This document shows positions 23,059 through 32,659 of a stretch of 32,780 nucleotides of DNA, piece by piece. The stretch is from assembly GCA_017963165.1 (NCBI GenBank), contig JAGCTZ010000183.1:1-32780 (forward strand), written 5' to 3'. Each line of letters starts with the position of its first letter. Position 1 is the first letter of the stretch. The DNA is from Treponema sp. (GTDB lineage: Bacteria; Spirochaetota; Spirochaetia; Treponematales; Treponemataceae). The position numbers and the translations under genes are program-made. Below the pieces are notes generated by a model, which was not told the DNA's origin, searched no databases, and was given only the letters and a program-made list of their open reading frames with translations.

Positions 23059-25292
23059 CGCTTTTTATTGCGGCTGCTGCCTTTTCTCTGGTTAGATTTT
23101 GCAGCAGCTGCACGTCTTTCGTTTGCAGCTTTATATTCTTCTATCTGTTGTGGAGAATAAAAACCGTCTTTCCAGTTAAAGCGTGATATTCCCTGCAAAG
23201 GCTGAGACTTAATCATTGAGGTTGTAATAGCCTTAATCTGACTGCGGGTTACTTTTGTTTTTGAAAAGTCAATCAATATTTTCTTAAAACCGGAAGAATT
23301 AATAAAAGAAACTTTATCTGCAATACTAAACGGTTCTTCCGGCATTACAAAAGAGCCATCTGCAGTTGAGTTTACCTTAAATACTTTTTCTTCTTTATCT
23401 TCAAAGTAAGTAAAATCATAATCAGAAGGAAGCTTAAAGCGCATACGGAACAATGCAGGATATGCAAAAACAGGAACAAGGACACGAGAACGGACATTCT
23501 GCTCCCAGGTTGCTTCCAGGTTGCGGCGTGAATTTTCGTAAGGCATTATAAAGGCACCGATATTCTGATTTTCGAGCCACGAAACTGCCCAGCGGTTGAA
23601 CGTGTAAAGATATGGCCCCGCAACGATATTTACCTGTTTTCCTTTTAGCAGCTGAATATGAGCAAGATTGTTTACAACAAAATTTACATAGCCATCGTTA
23701 ATAAGTGTTTCAAGTTCTTGCGAAAGCTTATCTTCTTGCGAAGAAGAACAGAATGGATCGAGCGAAATGAATATCTGTTTCTTTGAAAAAGGAAGAACTG
23801 TTTTATGATTAAGTAAATCATAAGAGGTTTCGGAATTGTATTCAAGGATAACGCGAACAGGATTCATTCCCTGAACTGCGAACAGGTCGGGAACAGAAGA
23901 AACCTGAATGTAAAGTCCATCAGGGAAAAAAGCAAGTTCCTTTGGGGCAACAGGAGTAACGTCAAGAATTGGAAGCATTTCGTCTTTAGGCTGCTTTCGA
24001 TAACGCCCTATATCATTTGGAAGCACATGCTGATATCTTTTTGTATTAGCCTTGTACTGCAAAAGATAAACTTCGTCTTCGTTTGTAAAGCCGGCAGGAA
24101 TATCTATCCAGCGCTTGCCTGTTTTTTCGTCAAATTCAACTGTTCTGATTTTGTGACTTGCACGTCCAGAATCATCCTTGCGATGAATACGGATAGAATC
24201 ACCCGGATCTGGATCATAAGTTCCACCCTTAAGACAACACATCTGTATTCTAAGCTGTTCCGGTGGAGTATCTGGACTTGCAGCAGCCTTTATTGCTTCT
24301 ATAAGTCCTTTCTCCGCTGGTTTTGTTGCGGCAATTTTTCCCAGATAAAGGCCAGTTCCACCAGCCTGATCCGGATTAAGAATTGCTTCACCTGCTTTTT
24401 CTACACCCTTCTCGCTTGTTTCAAAGCCGTACCAGTAAGTTGTTTTTGAACGGGCAAAATCAGAAGCAAGGATTCTTTTACCGGTTGCAAGGGCACCCTT
24501 TTTATCTTCTTTATAATGATCTATTACATAACGGTAGGCGGCAACAACGCTTCCTACATATTCAGCGCTTTTCATTCTTCCTTCAATCTTAAAGGAATTT
24601 ACACCTGCATCTATAAGAGCCGGAATATAATCAATAAGTTCAAAATCACATGGAGAAAAATAATACCCCTGTTTAATTCCGCCGGGAACTTCGGCAGTAT
24701 AAAGACGTCGGCAAGCTTGAGCACACATACCACGGTTAGCAGATTTTCCACCAAGAAACGAAGAAAAAAGACATAAGCCAGATTCACTTACACAAAGCGC
24801 ACCATGAACAAAAACTTCAAGGTCGGCTCCTGTTTCTTCCTTGATTTTTCGGATTTCATTAAGGCCAAGCTCGCGTGCAAGAACAACACGTTTTACACCA
24901 TTATTCTGAAGCAGTCTTACAGCAGCAGAGCTTTCGACATTCATCTGCGTAGAAGCATGAAGCTCCATATTTGGAAAGAATTCCTTTGCCATTCGCATTA
25001 TTGCATAATCCTGTACAATAAGTGCATCCGGCCCTACTTCATTTAAATATGAAAGAAAGCGGTAGAGACGTTCTGTTTCACGCTCCTCGCAAACTGTGTT
25101 TACAGTTACATAAACCTTTTTATTCTGGCGATGCAGGCTTTCGACAGCTGCTTCAAATTGATTCCACGCAAAATTGGTTGTACGCATTCTTGCATTAAAG
25201 CTTTTGAGTCCAAGATATACTGCATCTGCACCTTCACCGATTGCGGCGTCGAGTGATTCAATGTTTCCCGCAGGAGCTAATAATTCTACCAT
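23055..25292 (-). CDS. U32-family peptidase/rRNA hydroxylation-type protein
   Basis: This is a 745-aa protein of the U32 collagenase-like family. The N-terminal ~300 residues form the TIM-barrel-like domain, starting MVELLAPAGNIESLDAAIGEGADAVYLG (key part: LLAPAGN and GADAVYLG). It has the U32 signature EVFVHGALCVSESGLCLFSS and further conserved Cys in NRGMCAQACRR. A long middle and C-terminal region resembles the DUF3656 domain. Family members include E. coli RlhA, needed for hydroxylation of a 23S rRNA cytidine, and related tRNA-modifying proteins; classical protease activity is doubtful. The C-terminus is basic. It lies 30 bases after the lipoprotein gene upstream, with no ribosome site visible. 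Confidence 0.88.
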   Translation of the reverse strand: MVELLAPAGNIESLDAAIGEGADAVYLGLKSFNARMRTTNFAWNQFEAAVESLHRQNKKVYVTVNTVCEERETERLYRFLSYLNEVGPDALIVQDYAIMRMAKEFFPNMELHASTQMNVESSAAVRLLQNNGVKRVVLARELGLNEIRKIKEETGADLEVFVHGALCVSESGLCLFSSFLGGKSANRGMCAQACRRLYTAEVPGGIKQGYYFSPCDFELIDYIPALIDAGVNSFKIEGRMKSAEYVGSVVAAYRYVIDHYKEDKKGALATGKRILASDFARSKTTYWYGFETSEKGVEKAGEAILNPDQAGGTGLYLGKIAATKPAEKGLIEAIKAAASPDTPPEQLRIQMCCLKGGTYDPDPGDSIRIHRKDDSGRASHKIRTVEFDEKTGKRWIDIPAGFTNEDEVYLLQYKANTKRYQHVLPNDIGRYRKQPKDEMLPILDVTPVAPKELAFFPDGLYIQVSSVPDLFAVQGMNPVRVILEYNSETSYDLLNHKTVLPFSKKQIFISLDPFCSSSQEDKLSQELETLINDGYVNFVVNNLAHIQLLKGKQVNIVAGPYLYTFNRWAVSWLENQNIGAFIMPYENSRRNLEATWEQNVRSRVLVPVFAYPALFRMRFKLPSDYDFTYFEDKEEKVFKVNSTADGSFVMPEEPFSIADKVSFINSSGFKKILIDFSKTKVTRSQIKAITTSMIKSQPLQGISRFNWKDGFYSPQQIEEYKAANERRAAAAKSNQRKGSSRNKKR

Positions 25293-25322
25293 ACGGGAAA
25301 TGTAACATAAAAAACAAGAAAA

Positions 25323-26480
25323 TTAAAGTGCACCCGGAGTTGCTTCGGATATAAGTTCCCATACTTCTGAATTAGACGTAATCGGGAAAGTCAACTGTTC
25401 ACCATCAAGAACTTTCTGCCGCAGTTGAGCGGCATCTGTTCTGGCCATTGTTTTTGAAGCAGTCATTCCATCTGTCACATACGCATTTTCTATACTGCCC
25501 GATTCATAGATTCCACTTGCACCAACAAGCTCTGCATATTCATCAAGGCCTTTAGACCATTCAGTAACATCACCGGCACGGAACATTACAGCATCAAGCA
25601 ATCTGTTATCTGCAGTGTTTCTGATTATAAGAATGTCTGTTTTATTGCCAAGTGTTGTTGTTTCAATGTCTGTCCATAAATCCCTGATTTCGGAATTCGT
25701 ATAAGATGAAAATGCTTCGGCAAGATTTTCCCCTTCTTCGCTTATACAGCCGTTTCCTCTATTCCTCATATGGACAACAATTACTTCGCCTGTACTGACA
25801 TTAAGAGTCGGAAAAACATACTTTTTTTCTTCTCCATCATAAGCACTGCAAAGCTCAAGCCCCGCAAGGTTCCCTCCCTTAAGAACAAGAAGCTCAACAA
25901 ATTCATTTCTGTAAGTTCCGGCAGCTTTTTCTGCAGATTTCTGACTGCTTATACTTTCTGTCTGAACTTCGGTAATAAGCAGCTCTGGAATATGCGAATT
26001 AAAGCCTTTAAATGGAATTGCAATTGTAAGAGTATTTCCTGCAATGTCACTTATTTCGGCATAAAATTCGTATCCCTGACCTATTTCCATTGGCTGTTCA
26101 AATAATACATTTATTACACAACCTGTTTCATCGGCAGCTACAGTACATGGAACAGAACCATATACACCAGATGCTCGTTCAATTGCCGGAGATAATTCCA
26201 ATGTCGAAGAATGTTCTTCGGAACTGAAATACTCATCTGTTACCTTTGACACAACATAACCCGTAACTTCAACTTTTTCGGAAAATTCCAGCCGCAGATT
26301 ATTTTCGTCTACAACAACAAATTCATTCATTACAGGTGGAATGTAATCCCCATCCAACAGCTTAATTCCCTGTTCTGTAATTTTACAGGAAACAGGTACG
26401 ACCGACATGACGGTAATTAATGTAATAAGCAAAGATTCCCCCGCCACAAGTAGAATCTGCTTGAATTTGGTTTTTACCAT
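25323..26480 (-). CDS. Lipoprotein with Ig-like and lamin-tail-like domains
   Basis: This is a 385-aa product with AGAGGTG before ATG 26480. The signal region is long and ends VPVSC, so it is probably lipidated. A bacterial Ig-like domain follows (about 48-160: PPVMNEFVVVDENNLRLEFSEKVEV, later EISDIAGNTLTIAIPF). Next comes a domain that looks like a lamin-tail fold (about 165-320: LLITEVQTE, NEFVELLVLKGGNLAGLEL, LLDAVMFRAG). Such proteins are usually envelope-associated. Its leader contains a hairpin followed by U8, directly before the ribosome site. It is likely co-transcribed with the U32 gene. Confidence 0.8.
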   Translation of the reverse strand: MVKTKFKQILLVAGESLLITLITVMSVVPVSCKITEQGIKLLDGDYIPPVMNEFVVVDENNLRLEFSEKVEVTGYVVSKVTDEYFSSEEHSSTLELSPAIERASGVYGSVPCTVAADETGCVINVLFEQPMEIGQGYEFYAEISDIAGNTLTIAIPFKGFNSHIPELLITEVQTESISSQKSAEKAAGTYRNEFVELLVLKGGNLAGLELCSAYDGEEKKYVFPTLNVSTGEVIVVHMRNRGNGCISEEGENLAEAFSSYTNSEIRDLWTDIETTTLGNKTDILIIRNTADNRLLDAVMFRAGDVTEWSKGLDEYAELVGASGIYESGSIENAYVTDGMTASKTMARTDAAQLRQKVLDGEQLTFPITSNSEVWELISEATPGAL

Positions 26481-26494
26481 TTTTCACCTCTTAC

Positions 26495-26534
26495 AAAAAA
26501 AATGAGTTGCACAGACTGACAGCCTGCACAACTC
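26495..26534 (-). terminator. Intrinsic terminator/attenuator in the leader of the 25323-26480 gene
   Basis: On the minus-strand RNA, GAGUUGUGCAG pairs with CUGUGCAACUC in an 11-bp stem (two G-U pairs, 9-base loop), followed by A and U8 (26502-26495). The G-U pairs become C-A mismatches on the other strand, so the hairpin is built for this direction. The U-run ends 14 bases before the ATG, which makes it an attenuator rather than a gene-end terminator. Confidence 0.7.
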
Positions 26535-26570
26535 AAACAAGAAGGATCTAACAGAGAAAACTCATTAATA

Positions 26571-26601
26571 ATATACAAAAAAAAGCGGCACTTCTTACAA
26601 A
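26571..26601 (-). promoter_or_regulatory. Third copy of the TTTGTAAGAA/T-run element
   Basis: TTTGTAAGAA, GTGCCGC, eight T and GTATAT on the minus strand. It overlaps the terminator hairpin of the DUF2259-like gene, so here at least part of the motif is explained by that terminator. Confidence 0.3.
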
Positions 26602-26618
26602 GAAAGCCGCTTTTTTTT
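26577..26618 (-). terminator. Intrinsic terminator after the DUF2259-like gene
   Basis: The minus-strand RNA forms GCGGC-UUUCUU, loop UGU, AAGAAG, a bulged U, then GCCGC and U8. It begins 46 bases after the stop codon at 26657. An A8 run on the other side could make it work in both directions. Confidence 0.85.
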
Positions 26619-26656
26619 AAGAATTTATATGTTTTTTTGGGATTTTTATTTTATTT

Positions 26657-27364
26657 TTATTTTATTGCTGCTGCTTCAACCATATATCTGATTGAAATTC
26701 CTGTATCATCTTCCTGAATTTTTTCTATAACAAAAATAAAGTTAACTTCTGTAGGATCACACATTATTCGTTCAATTTTATAATTGCTTATACCAGATCT
26801 TACAATATCAGGATTTCCAACAGTTGTTTTAGAAATTGTATTTCCTTCGGCATCCTTTTTTTCAACAGAAATATAGAAAGAAGATTTTATATTCTTACCC
26901 TTGCCTGTAATTGTAGGAACAAGCTGAATGTGGAAGGTATTAGGAGAATCTACAGTTGAATTATTAAAATCTGTAAATACAATTTCATCTGTTCCTGTTT
27001 TATTTACATCATCAAGAATATAAAGAACATGATCTGCATTTGCCTGTGTACATTTAAGATCACGAATATAATAGAAGTTTTTTCCTTCAAGAGCTTCGTA
27101 AACATCAATACCAGCTTTGTCTGCGGTAACAGCTGTAGGTTTGATTCTAAATACACCACCATCTACCCAGTCATTTTTTGCAATATCAACCTGATAGATT
27201 TCGGCCCATCCCTGATACTTCTTGTCTGTTCGACCATACTGACCGAAAACATAATATTTTCCGTCTTCAGAAAAGCCTTTGTCTACAAAGGTTGCAACAT
27301 CACCAGCATTTAAAGCTGTGCAGCAAATTAGAATTGACAAAACTGAAATAAAGATTTTTTTCAT
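26657..27364 (-). CDS. DUF2259-type secreted protein
   Basis: This is a 235-aa protein from ATG 27364, which has GGGAGGATCAGGG upstream; an ATG 18 bases earlier would overlap this site. The signal peptide ends LNAG (about residue 20). The mature N-terminus FVDKGFSEDGKYYVFGQYGRTDKKYQGWAE (key part: GFSEDGKYYVFGQYG) is typical of DUF2259 predicted secreted proteins of spirochetes, with a beta-propeller-blade-like pattern. The C-terminal half holds YKIERIMCDPTEVNFIFVIEK. It is monocistronic and ends in a strong terminator. Location is probably periplasmic; function is unknown. Confidence 0.85.
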   Translation of the reverse strand: MKKIFISVLSILICCTALNAGDVATFVDKGFSEDGKYYVFGQYGRTDKKYQGWAEIYQVDIAKNDWVDGGVFRIKPTAVTADKAGIDVYEALEGKNFYYIRDLKCTQANADHVLYILDDVNKTGTDEIVFTDFNNSTVDSPNTFHIQLVPTITGKGKNIKSSFYISVEKKDAEGNTISKTTVGNPDIVRSGISNYKIERIMCDPTEVNFIFVIEKIQEDDTGISIRYMVEAAAIK

Positions 27365-27453
27365 TTTCCCTGATCCTCCCAAAAATTCAAGTAAAAGGTT
27401 TCCATTTTAATTGTCGGAAAAATAAGAAAAGTCTTTATAAAAAAATGAAACAC

Positions 27454-27482
27454 TTTACTATTCGCCCTAATACCGATATTAT
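27454..27482 (+). promoter_or_regulatory. Promoter of polytopic membrane protein gene, leaderless geometry
   Basis: TTTACT (27454-27459), a 17-base spacer and TATTAT (27477-27482), then 7 bases to the ATG at 27490. No ribosome site is present. Confidence 0.55.
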
Positions 27483-27489
27483 TTAAAGT

Positions 27490-28311
27490 ATGACTATTAA
27501 GACAAGAAACAGACTTAATATTTCGCTTTTTGTTTTTTCAATTGTTTATCTTGCAGTAACTGTGCTGTTTCTTCTATTATTACTGTATAATAAAACACTT
27601 TTATCAAGTCTTAATACCTTTGTTGAACAGTCAGACAAGGGAACTTTTCTTACAAAATATAATCCCCTGATAGTTTTGATTTCACTGTATTTTCAGATAA
27701 TATATGTCTGTGCAACAAGCTTTACGCTTTTCAGAGTTTTTGAAAAAACACAGGCTTATGATATTCCTTATTTATTTCTTTTTCTGATTGCTCTTATTGC
27801 AAATTCCTTTAGGATTTGGGTTCCTTTATTTAATATGTCGGGAACTTATTCGGGCCTTATGCTTTTCTGTGGAAACAGCATTCTTTTTTCTAAACTTCTT
27901 GTCCCTACTTCGCTGCTTTTTTCTGTAGTTATGTCAGGTGTAGAACAGCGACAGGATCTTGAAAAAAATATTTTTATTCTTATTCTGGGCTGTCTGTTTT
28001 TTGCACAATTGCTTCCGCTCAATACTGCAAACATCTGCAGAAACTTTGAAATTGATTACAGCTACCGTAACGTAATAAAAATTACTTCAATTCTTATTGT
28101 ATTTGCTACGCTGATTGCACTTTTCTTCAATAATAGACAGAGATTTTATACTCAGCGTACAACAATCGGATTAGCACTAATCTGTATTGGAACCTTTATT
28201 CTTTTTAATTCTATTAATATTTTAAAACTGGCTTTTTCATTTATTTTACTACTGACAGGAAATATTCTATATCTTAAAGAACTGCATAAGCAGTATTTGT
28301 GGAATGACTAA
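27490..28311 (+). CDS. Polytopic membrane protein of unknown function
   Basis: This is a 273-aa protein with about eight hydrophobic segments: about 12-33, 60-80, 92-110, 120-147, 160-177, 194-211, 224-240 and 243-262. The last segments read ISLFVFSIVYLAVTVLFLL at the start and FILLLTGNILYLKEL at the end. There is no signal peptide beyond the first helix and no recognisable motif. The 7-8 helix layout resembles small sensor or transporter membrane domains, but nothing assigns it. It is monocistronic and leaderless by promoter geometry. Its stop codon overlaps that of the convergent lipid-kinase gene. Confidence 0.85.
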   Translation: MTIKTRNRLNISLFVFSIVYLAVTVLFLLLLLYNKTLLSSLNTFVEQSDKGTFLTKYNPLIVLISLYFQIIYVCATSFTLFRVFEKTQAYDIPYLFLFLIALIANSFRIWVPLFNMSGTYSGLMLFCGNSILFSKLLVPTSLLFSVVMSGVEQRQDLEKNIFILILGCLFFAQLLPLNTANICRNFEIDYSYRNVIKITSILIVFATLIALFFNNRQRFYTQRTTIGLALICIGTFILFNSINILKLAFSFILLLTGNILYLKELHKQYLWND

Positions 28312-28901
28312 AAACAATACAAAATCAAAAGCCAGTATGCCCCACCGGCACAAGTTGGAATTAACATATTATCCCAATCGCCAAGTGGAAGCACTTCAAT
28401 TATAGTAGCAACAAAAGCAACAATCAAACTGACAATAGAAAGCTTTGTAACAAGGAAAGTTGAAATAAAAACTGCTGCAAAACAAGTAAGACTTCCTTCC
28501 AGAGTTTTTCCACCTGTATGAGGAAGCTTTACCCTTCCATATATTTTGCCACCAAGACTTGCAAGCCCATCTCCAAAGGCAAGGGCATATATTCCTACCC
28601 TGGCACAATCAGGAGGAAGCACAAGCGCTGCAAAAACAATTCCAAGAACTAATGTTACAGGACCAAGAACAAATTTACATTCATCACGCTGGCGGGAAGC
28701 TGTTTCGGTAATAAGAGAAATGAGCAGAACAGGATGACCTTCCAGACGTGCAAGCTCGCAGAAATAATAAAGAGTTACAATAATAAGAAGACCCCATATT
28801 GTATACCAGTAATAAGAGGCAAGCAGCCAGGGTACAATTGAACTGCATATATGTATTGATTTTCTGAAGAGTTCCTTCAGAATAGTCTTAGAGTCCTTCA
28901 T
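28308..28901 (-). CDS. Dolichol/phytol/diacylglycerol kinase-like membrane protein
   Basis: This is a 197-aa protein; the start is set at ATG 28901 (MKDSKTILKELFRKSIHI), overlapping the upstream gene by 14 bases. Longer in-frame starts would overlap it by over 100 bases. The family uses CTP to phosphorylate lipid alcohols (SEC59, VTE5, yeast Dgk1) and resembles phosphatidate cytidylyltransferases. Motifs: ALAFGDGLASLGGKIYG, HTGGKTLEGSL and EVLPLGDWDNMLIP, with about six membrane helices. The likely substrate is diacylglycerol or polyprenol. The flcA-like gene followed by a cytidylyltransferase-like gene recalls, from memory, the order in T. pallidum. Confidence 0.85.
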   Translation of the reverse strand: MKDSKTILKELFRKSIHICSSIVPWLLASYYWYTIWGLLIIVTLYYFCELARLEGHPVLLISLITETASRQRDECKFVLGPVTLVLGIVFAALVLPPDCARVGIYALAFGDGLASLGGKIYGRVKLPHTGGKTLEGSLTCFAAVFISTFLVTKLSIVSLIVAFVATIIEVLPLGDWDNMLIPTCAGGAYWLLILYCF

Positions 28902-31900
28902 TTTCTGTAAGATTCTTAGGTATATCAAGATAAATTGCAGGTTCAAATTCCGAAACCTGATGTGTGATATACTTAATATTCTCCTGAGCAAGATTGCTGC
29001 CTTCAAGCCTTACAAGACTCTTCTGGTCACGTGTAAGAGAATCCCAGGCTCTTAATGACTGTTGAAGCTGAACTATTGCCTGTGCATTCTTCTGACTGTT
29101 ACCAGTTCTTTTTGCAAGTCTGTAAAGTGTTACGCCATAGTTGTTTGCTGCATAAAGATATGTAGTTACAAGATCATAACCTGCATTTTCTGACTGAGGA
29201 TAAACAGAACCGCCTCTTTCTGTAATCTCTCTATCAAGATCAGAAATAAGCTGTTCGTAATAACCTTCGGCAGCATAATCATCATTACGCAGGCTCAAGG
29301 TATTTGCCATTGCAAGCAGAAGATTGCGTTCCTTGTTATTTGCTTCACCGGCTTTCATAAATGAACCTAAAGCTTCAAGATAATTTTTTGCTTTATAACT
29401 GATATATCCAAGTCTGTAACGGATTCGTGGATTATCATAACCAAGAGAAACAGCATTCTTATAATTCTTTGCTGCTGTTTCATAATCACCGGCAATTGTA
29501 TAATTGATATTTCCAAGATCTGCATATAGCAGACCAACCTGTTCATTTCCTTCAAAGCCGGCATTTTCTTTTTCTGTTGTAAACAATGAAATACCTTCTG
29601 TAAACTGTTCCTGAGCCTGAAGATATTCACTTGTAAGCAGATAATTTTCTCCTAAAAGTCTGTATGTATCAATATATTTGTAAATGTCTCGTTTTTTGAG
29701 CTGAGGAGCTTTATTAAAGTATTCCAATGCCTTTTTAAGGGAAACATCAATATTGTTTATAGTATCGTTTGTCTGAACATAATAGTTTCCAAGATTATAC
29801 CAGGCAATCGGGTTTTCTTTATCCATATCTACAGTTTTTCTAAGGAGTCTAAGAAGTCCTTCAATCTGATAGCGCAGATATTCTTCTGATGGTGCAATTG
29901 GGCCATAAAGCTTACCAAGGAGATAACCTCCAAGTTCAGTCCAGTCTTCGGCAGAAACTTCACATTTCTTCTGCTCTTCGAACATCTTGTAATAGCCAAG
30001 AACCTGCTGGAAATTGTCGCTTCTTATGTTATAGCGCATAAGTCTTGAATTATACAAATCATTAGGCTTATAAAGCTGAATAAGCTGCATGTACTGTTCT
30101 TTTGCAAGATCAAGCTTTTCAGGGTCTTTTTCTGTTCCCCATTCAAGGAAAATATCACCAAGCATAAGAATTCCGTCGGCATCATTAATGTGATAATCAA
30201 GAATTTCACGGCGGGCAATTTCTTCTGCACGTTCATAATTTGCAAGATCATTAAGCTCCATCTGAGCATATTCAAGGCCGGCAGTTTTATCGTGATTGAA
30301 ATAAATCAAAATCTTTCCATATATATCTGCTGCACGCTGATACTGCTTGTGCTCTCTATAACCGCGTGCAAAATTAAAGAACCATTTTTTCTTAAGCTGA
30401 TATGTTGCGGCTTCGTCAAACTTAATCTGAGACTGAACATATTCATCGGCCTGTAAAAGTGCATAACCTTGCTTATAAAGTTTAGAAGCTTTTGCAGGAA
30501 TATAAACACAATTCTTTCCAAAATTAAACAGTCCCCATGAAACAAATACAAATAGAACTGTCATCAACAGGCCTGGAAGAATCTTATTCTTAAGCTGATA
30601 TGCAAGAGATTTTTTATATGCCTCGTATTCTTCTGCTGTACGGTGTTCAAAGTCGCGTGGAACAGGGATAGCAGTATCAAGCATTTTTTCAAGTGTAGAA
30701 GCAACCTGACGTGCCGGTGCTTTTTTAAGAATCTTTTCGATTATTTCGAATTCTGCATCGTCTGTAAATTCATCCTGAACGATAAGGTCTTCAAAAGCAA
30801 GCCTTACATTAAGAGGATATTCGCCAAGATTCTTAAGGAACTGCTTGTACTGTTCATCACTTAATGTATTTGGAGGAAGCTCTGCTCCTGGCATTGCTCC
30901 TGAAAAATCTGGTTCATCAAGATTCTTTGATTTTTTAGAAGGCTTTGGAGTTGCTGGTGCGGTTTTAACATCAGAAAATCCAGGAATCTCAAAATCAGAG
31001 CCTTCCATACTGATTTTTCCGTCATCAAGTTCAAAATCATCAGAACCGGTATCGACATTTAGCTGTGCGTCTGTTTCCTGAATGCCAAAATCCATGTCTT
31101 CCATGCCGGTTGTATCAAAGGTTTCTAACGGTTCAGAGCCTCCCTGACCTTCTCCACCTTCAGCTGAATCAAAACTGTCAAAATCTGTATCAAAGCTGTC
31201 TGAAACATCTTCGTCACCACTTTCTGATTCACCACCTTCATAATCAGGAATGTCTTCGAGTGCTGTTGACATATCAGGAAGTTCAACATCCTGTGCATTA
31301 AAGAGGTCAGAAACAGAAGGTTCACTTGCGGTGTCATCAAAGCTGTCTGTAGAAAAATCGTCTGTAACGTCTAATGAATCTGCAGAAGGTGCTTCCATTT
31401 CAAAAGAATCTGTTGAAGTATCTTCAGGTAAGTCAAAATCTTCTATATTGGATGTACTATCACCTGAAAACGAAGCCTCATCCATTTCTGGCAGATCAAA
31501 GCTTTCTGTAGAACCAGCATCAGGTAAATCAAAATTATCAGCAGCACCAGCGTCCGGCAGATCAAAGCTGTCTGTAGAACCAGTGTCCGTCAAATCAAAA
31601 CTATCAGTAGCACCGGCGTCTGGTAAATCAAAGCTGTCTGCAGGAACATCGTCCAAATCAAAATTCATGTCGACCGGAACTGCAGCAGAGAAATCTTCCG
31701 GAGTTTCTTCAGCAGTTTCTTCGGTAGACTCAAGAGGTTCTATATCCGAAAGCTCTTCTATATCACCAAGAGCTTCTATGTCATCAATATTGTCGATATC
31801 AGAGGCTTGTTCTTCAGGCACAGCAGGTGCTTCTGGGATTGTATCAAAACTGTCTGCATCATTGCCAAGAACAGAAAGATCAAAATCTGGAGCTGCTGGT

Positions 31901-32565
31901 TCTTCTGCAGCAGGAGTTTCAGCTGGCGAAGGATTATCAAGTACAGAAATATCAAAATCATTAAAATCGTCTGTAAGTGCAGGCTCTGTTTTTGCAGGTT
32001 CTTCTGTATCTACAGGAAGTGCATCTGGCTCCGGCTCAGGTTCTTCTTCAATTTGTGGTTCAGGTTCTTCTTCTGTTCCTTCTGTACCATCAAAACCTGC
32101 GCCGGCTAAAAGGGCTTCAAGGCCCATATCTGCAACCGAAACTTCTTCCGGTTCTTCTTCGACTATTTCCGGCTCCTCTTCTTCTACAGGAGCATCCATG
32201 AATTGTGACAAATCAGGTAAGCCAGAATCTGAATCATCACCACCAAGATCTATTGGGGCAAGAAGAGAAGACATATCAGGAGCTTCAAAAGAAGGAGCAG
32301 AATCTGCACCGCTGTCGCTGCTACCTGATTTTTTAGAGGTTACGCCTGTTATTTCTGAAAGGTCTTCGTCAACATTTGAATTATCTACAACTTTTGGATT
32401 GTCTGGCATTCCAAGTACAAAATCTTCGGAATCGTCTTCGACTGTTATACCCTTTGGAATTGGAATGACAATTGGTTTTTCGCCACGAGTTGCGCGGAGA
32501 GTTATTTCGTCTCCAAGAGATTGAATATCTTTGTTGAATTGTTTGAGTTGACTTAAGCCTGGCAT
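28888..32565 (-). CDS. flcA: FlcA-like periplasmic flagellar collar TPR protein
   Basis: This is a 1225-aa protein. The conserved N-terminus is MPGLSQLKQFNKDIQSLGDE (start fixed by an in-frame stop just upstream). Residues about 70-590 are an acidic, low-complexity cytoplasmic region containing 11-residue DSFDLPDAG repeats. A helical segment (about 590-655) precedes one membrane helix at about 660-682 (ILPGLLMTVLFVFVSWGLF). The C-terminal ~500 residues are TPR repeats outside the membrane (AIAWYNLGNYYVQ-type units such as PIAWYNLGNYYVQ, AAKNYKNAVSLG). The architecture fits FlcA, which in Borrelia builds the spirochete-specific collar around the periplasmic flagellar motor. The assignment rests on architecture and the N-terminal motif. 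Confidence 0.75.
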   Translation of the reverse strand: MPGLSQLKQFNKDIQSLGDEITLRATRGEKPIVIPIPKGITVEDDSEDFVLGMPDNPKVVDNSNVDEDLSEITGVTSKKSGSSDSGADSAPSFEAPDMSSLLAPIDLGGDDSDSGLPDLSQFMDAPVEEEEPEIVEEEPEEVSVADMGLEALLAGAGFDGTEGTEEEPEPQIEEEPEPEPDALPVDTEEPAKTEPALTDDFNDFDISVLDNPSPAETPAAEEPAAPDFDLSVLGNDADSFDTIPEAPAVPEEQASDIDNIDDIEALGDIEELSDIEPLESTEETAEETPEDFSAAVPVDMNFDLDDVPADSFDLPDAGATDSFDLTDTGSTDSFDLPDAGAADNFDLPDAGSTESFDLPEMDEASFSGDSTSNIEDFDLPEDTSTDSFEMEAPSADSLDVTDDFSTDSFDDTASEPSVSDLFNAQDVELPDMSTALEDIPDYEGGESESGDEDVSDSFDTDFDSFDSAEGGEGQGGSEPLETFDTTGMEDMDFGIQETDAQLNVDTGSDDFELDDGKISMEGSDFEIPGFSDVKTAPATPKPSKKSKNLDEPDFSGAMPGAELPPNTLSDEQYKQFLKNLGEYPLNVRLAFEDLIVQDEFTDDAEFEIIEKILKKAPARQVASTLEKMLDTAIPVPRDFEHRTAEEYEAYKKSLAYQLKNKILPGLLMTVLFVFVSWGLFNFGKNCVYIPAKASKLYKQGYALLQADEYVQSQIKFDEAATYQLKKKWFFNFARGYREHKQYQRAADIYGKILIYFNHDKTAGLEYAQMELNDLANYERAEEIARREILDYHINDADGILMLGDIFLEWGTEKDPEKLDLAKEQYMQLIQLYKPNDLYNSRLMRYNIRSDNFQQVLGYYKMFEEQKKCEVSAEDWTELGGYLLGKLYGPIAPSEEYLRYQIEGLLRLLRKTVDMDKENPIAWYNLGNYYVQTNDTINNIDVSLKKALEYFNKAPQLKKRDIYKYIDTYRLLGENYLLTSEYLQAQEQFTEGISLFTTEKENAGFEGNEQVGLLYADLGNINYTIAGDYETAAKNYKNAVSLGYDNPRIRYRLGYISYKAKNYLEALGSFMKAGEANNKERNLLLAMANTLSLRNDDYAAEGYYEQLISDLDREITERGGSVYPQSENAGYDLVTTYLYAANNYGVTLYRLAKRTGNSQKNAQAIVQLQQSLRAWDSLTRDQKSLVRLEGSNLAQENIKYITHQVSEFEPAIYLDIPKNLTENEGL
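31474..31638 (-). repeat. 33-bp tandem repeats (11-aa DSFDLPDAG units)
   Basis: Five in-frame 33-base units encode variants of DSFDLPDAG[AS][TA]; the last is degenerate. They lie in the acidic cytoplasmic part of the FlcA-like protein, which is rich in similar single DSFD motifs, so the array probably grew by duplication. Confidence 0.9.
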
Positions 32566-32659
32566 ACCTTTTTTATTTTACCCCTTATTTCCACCAAAAT
32601 ACAAGTATACTACTCTTCTTATATGAACGGCAGATAAAGGTTTTGACTTAAGAAAAAAA

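Noticed and set aside
31250..32524. 424-aa plus-strand Ser-rich frame
   Set aside because: It is antisense to the acidic low-complexity region of the FlcA-like gene; the bias is a by-product of Asp/Glu/Ser codons.
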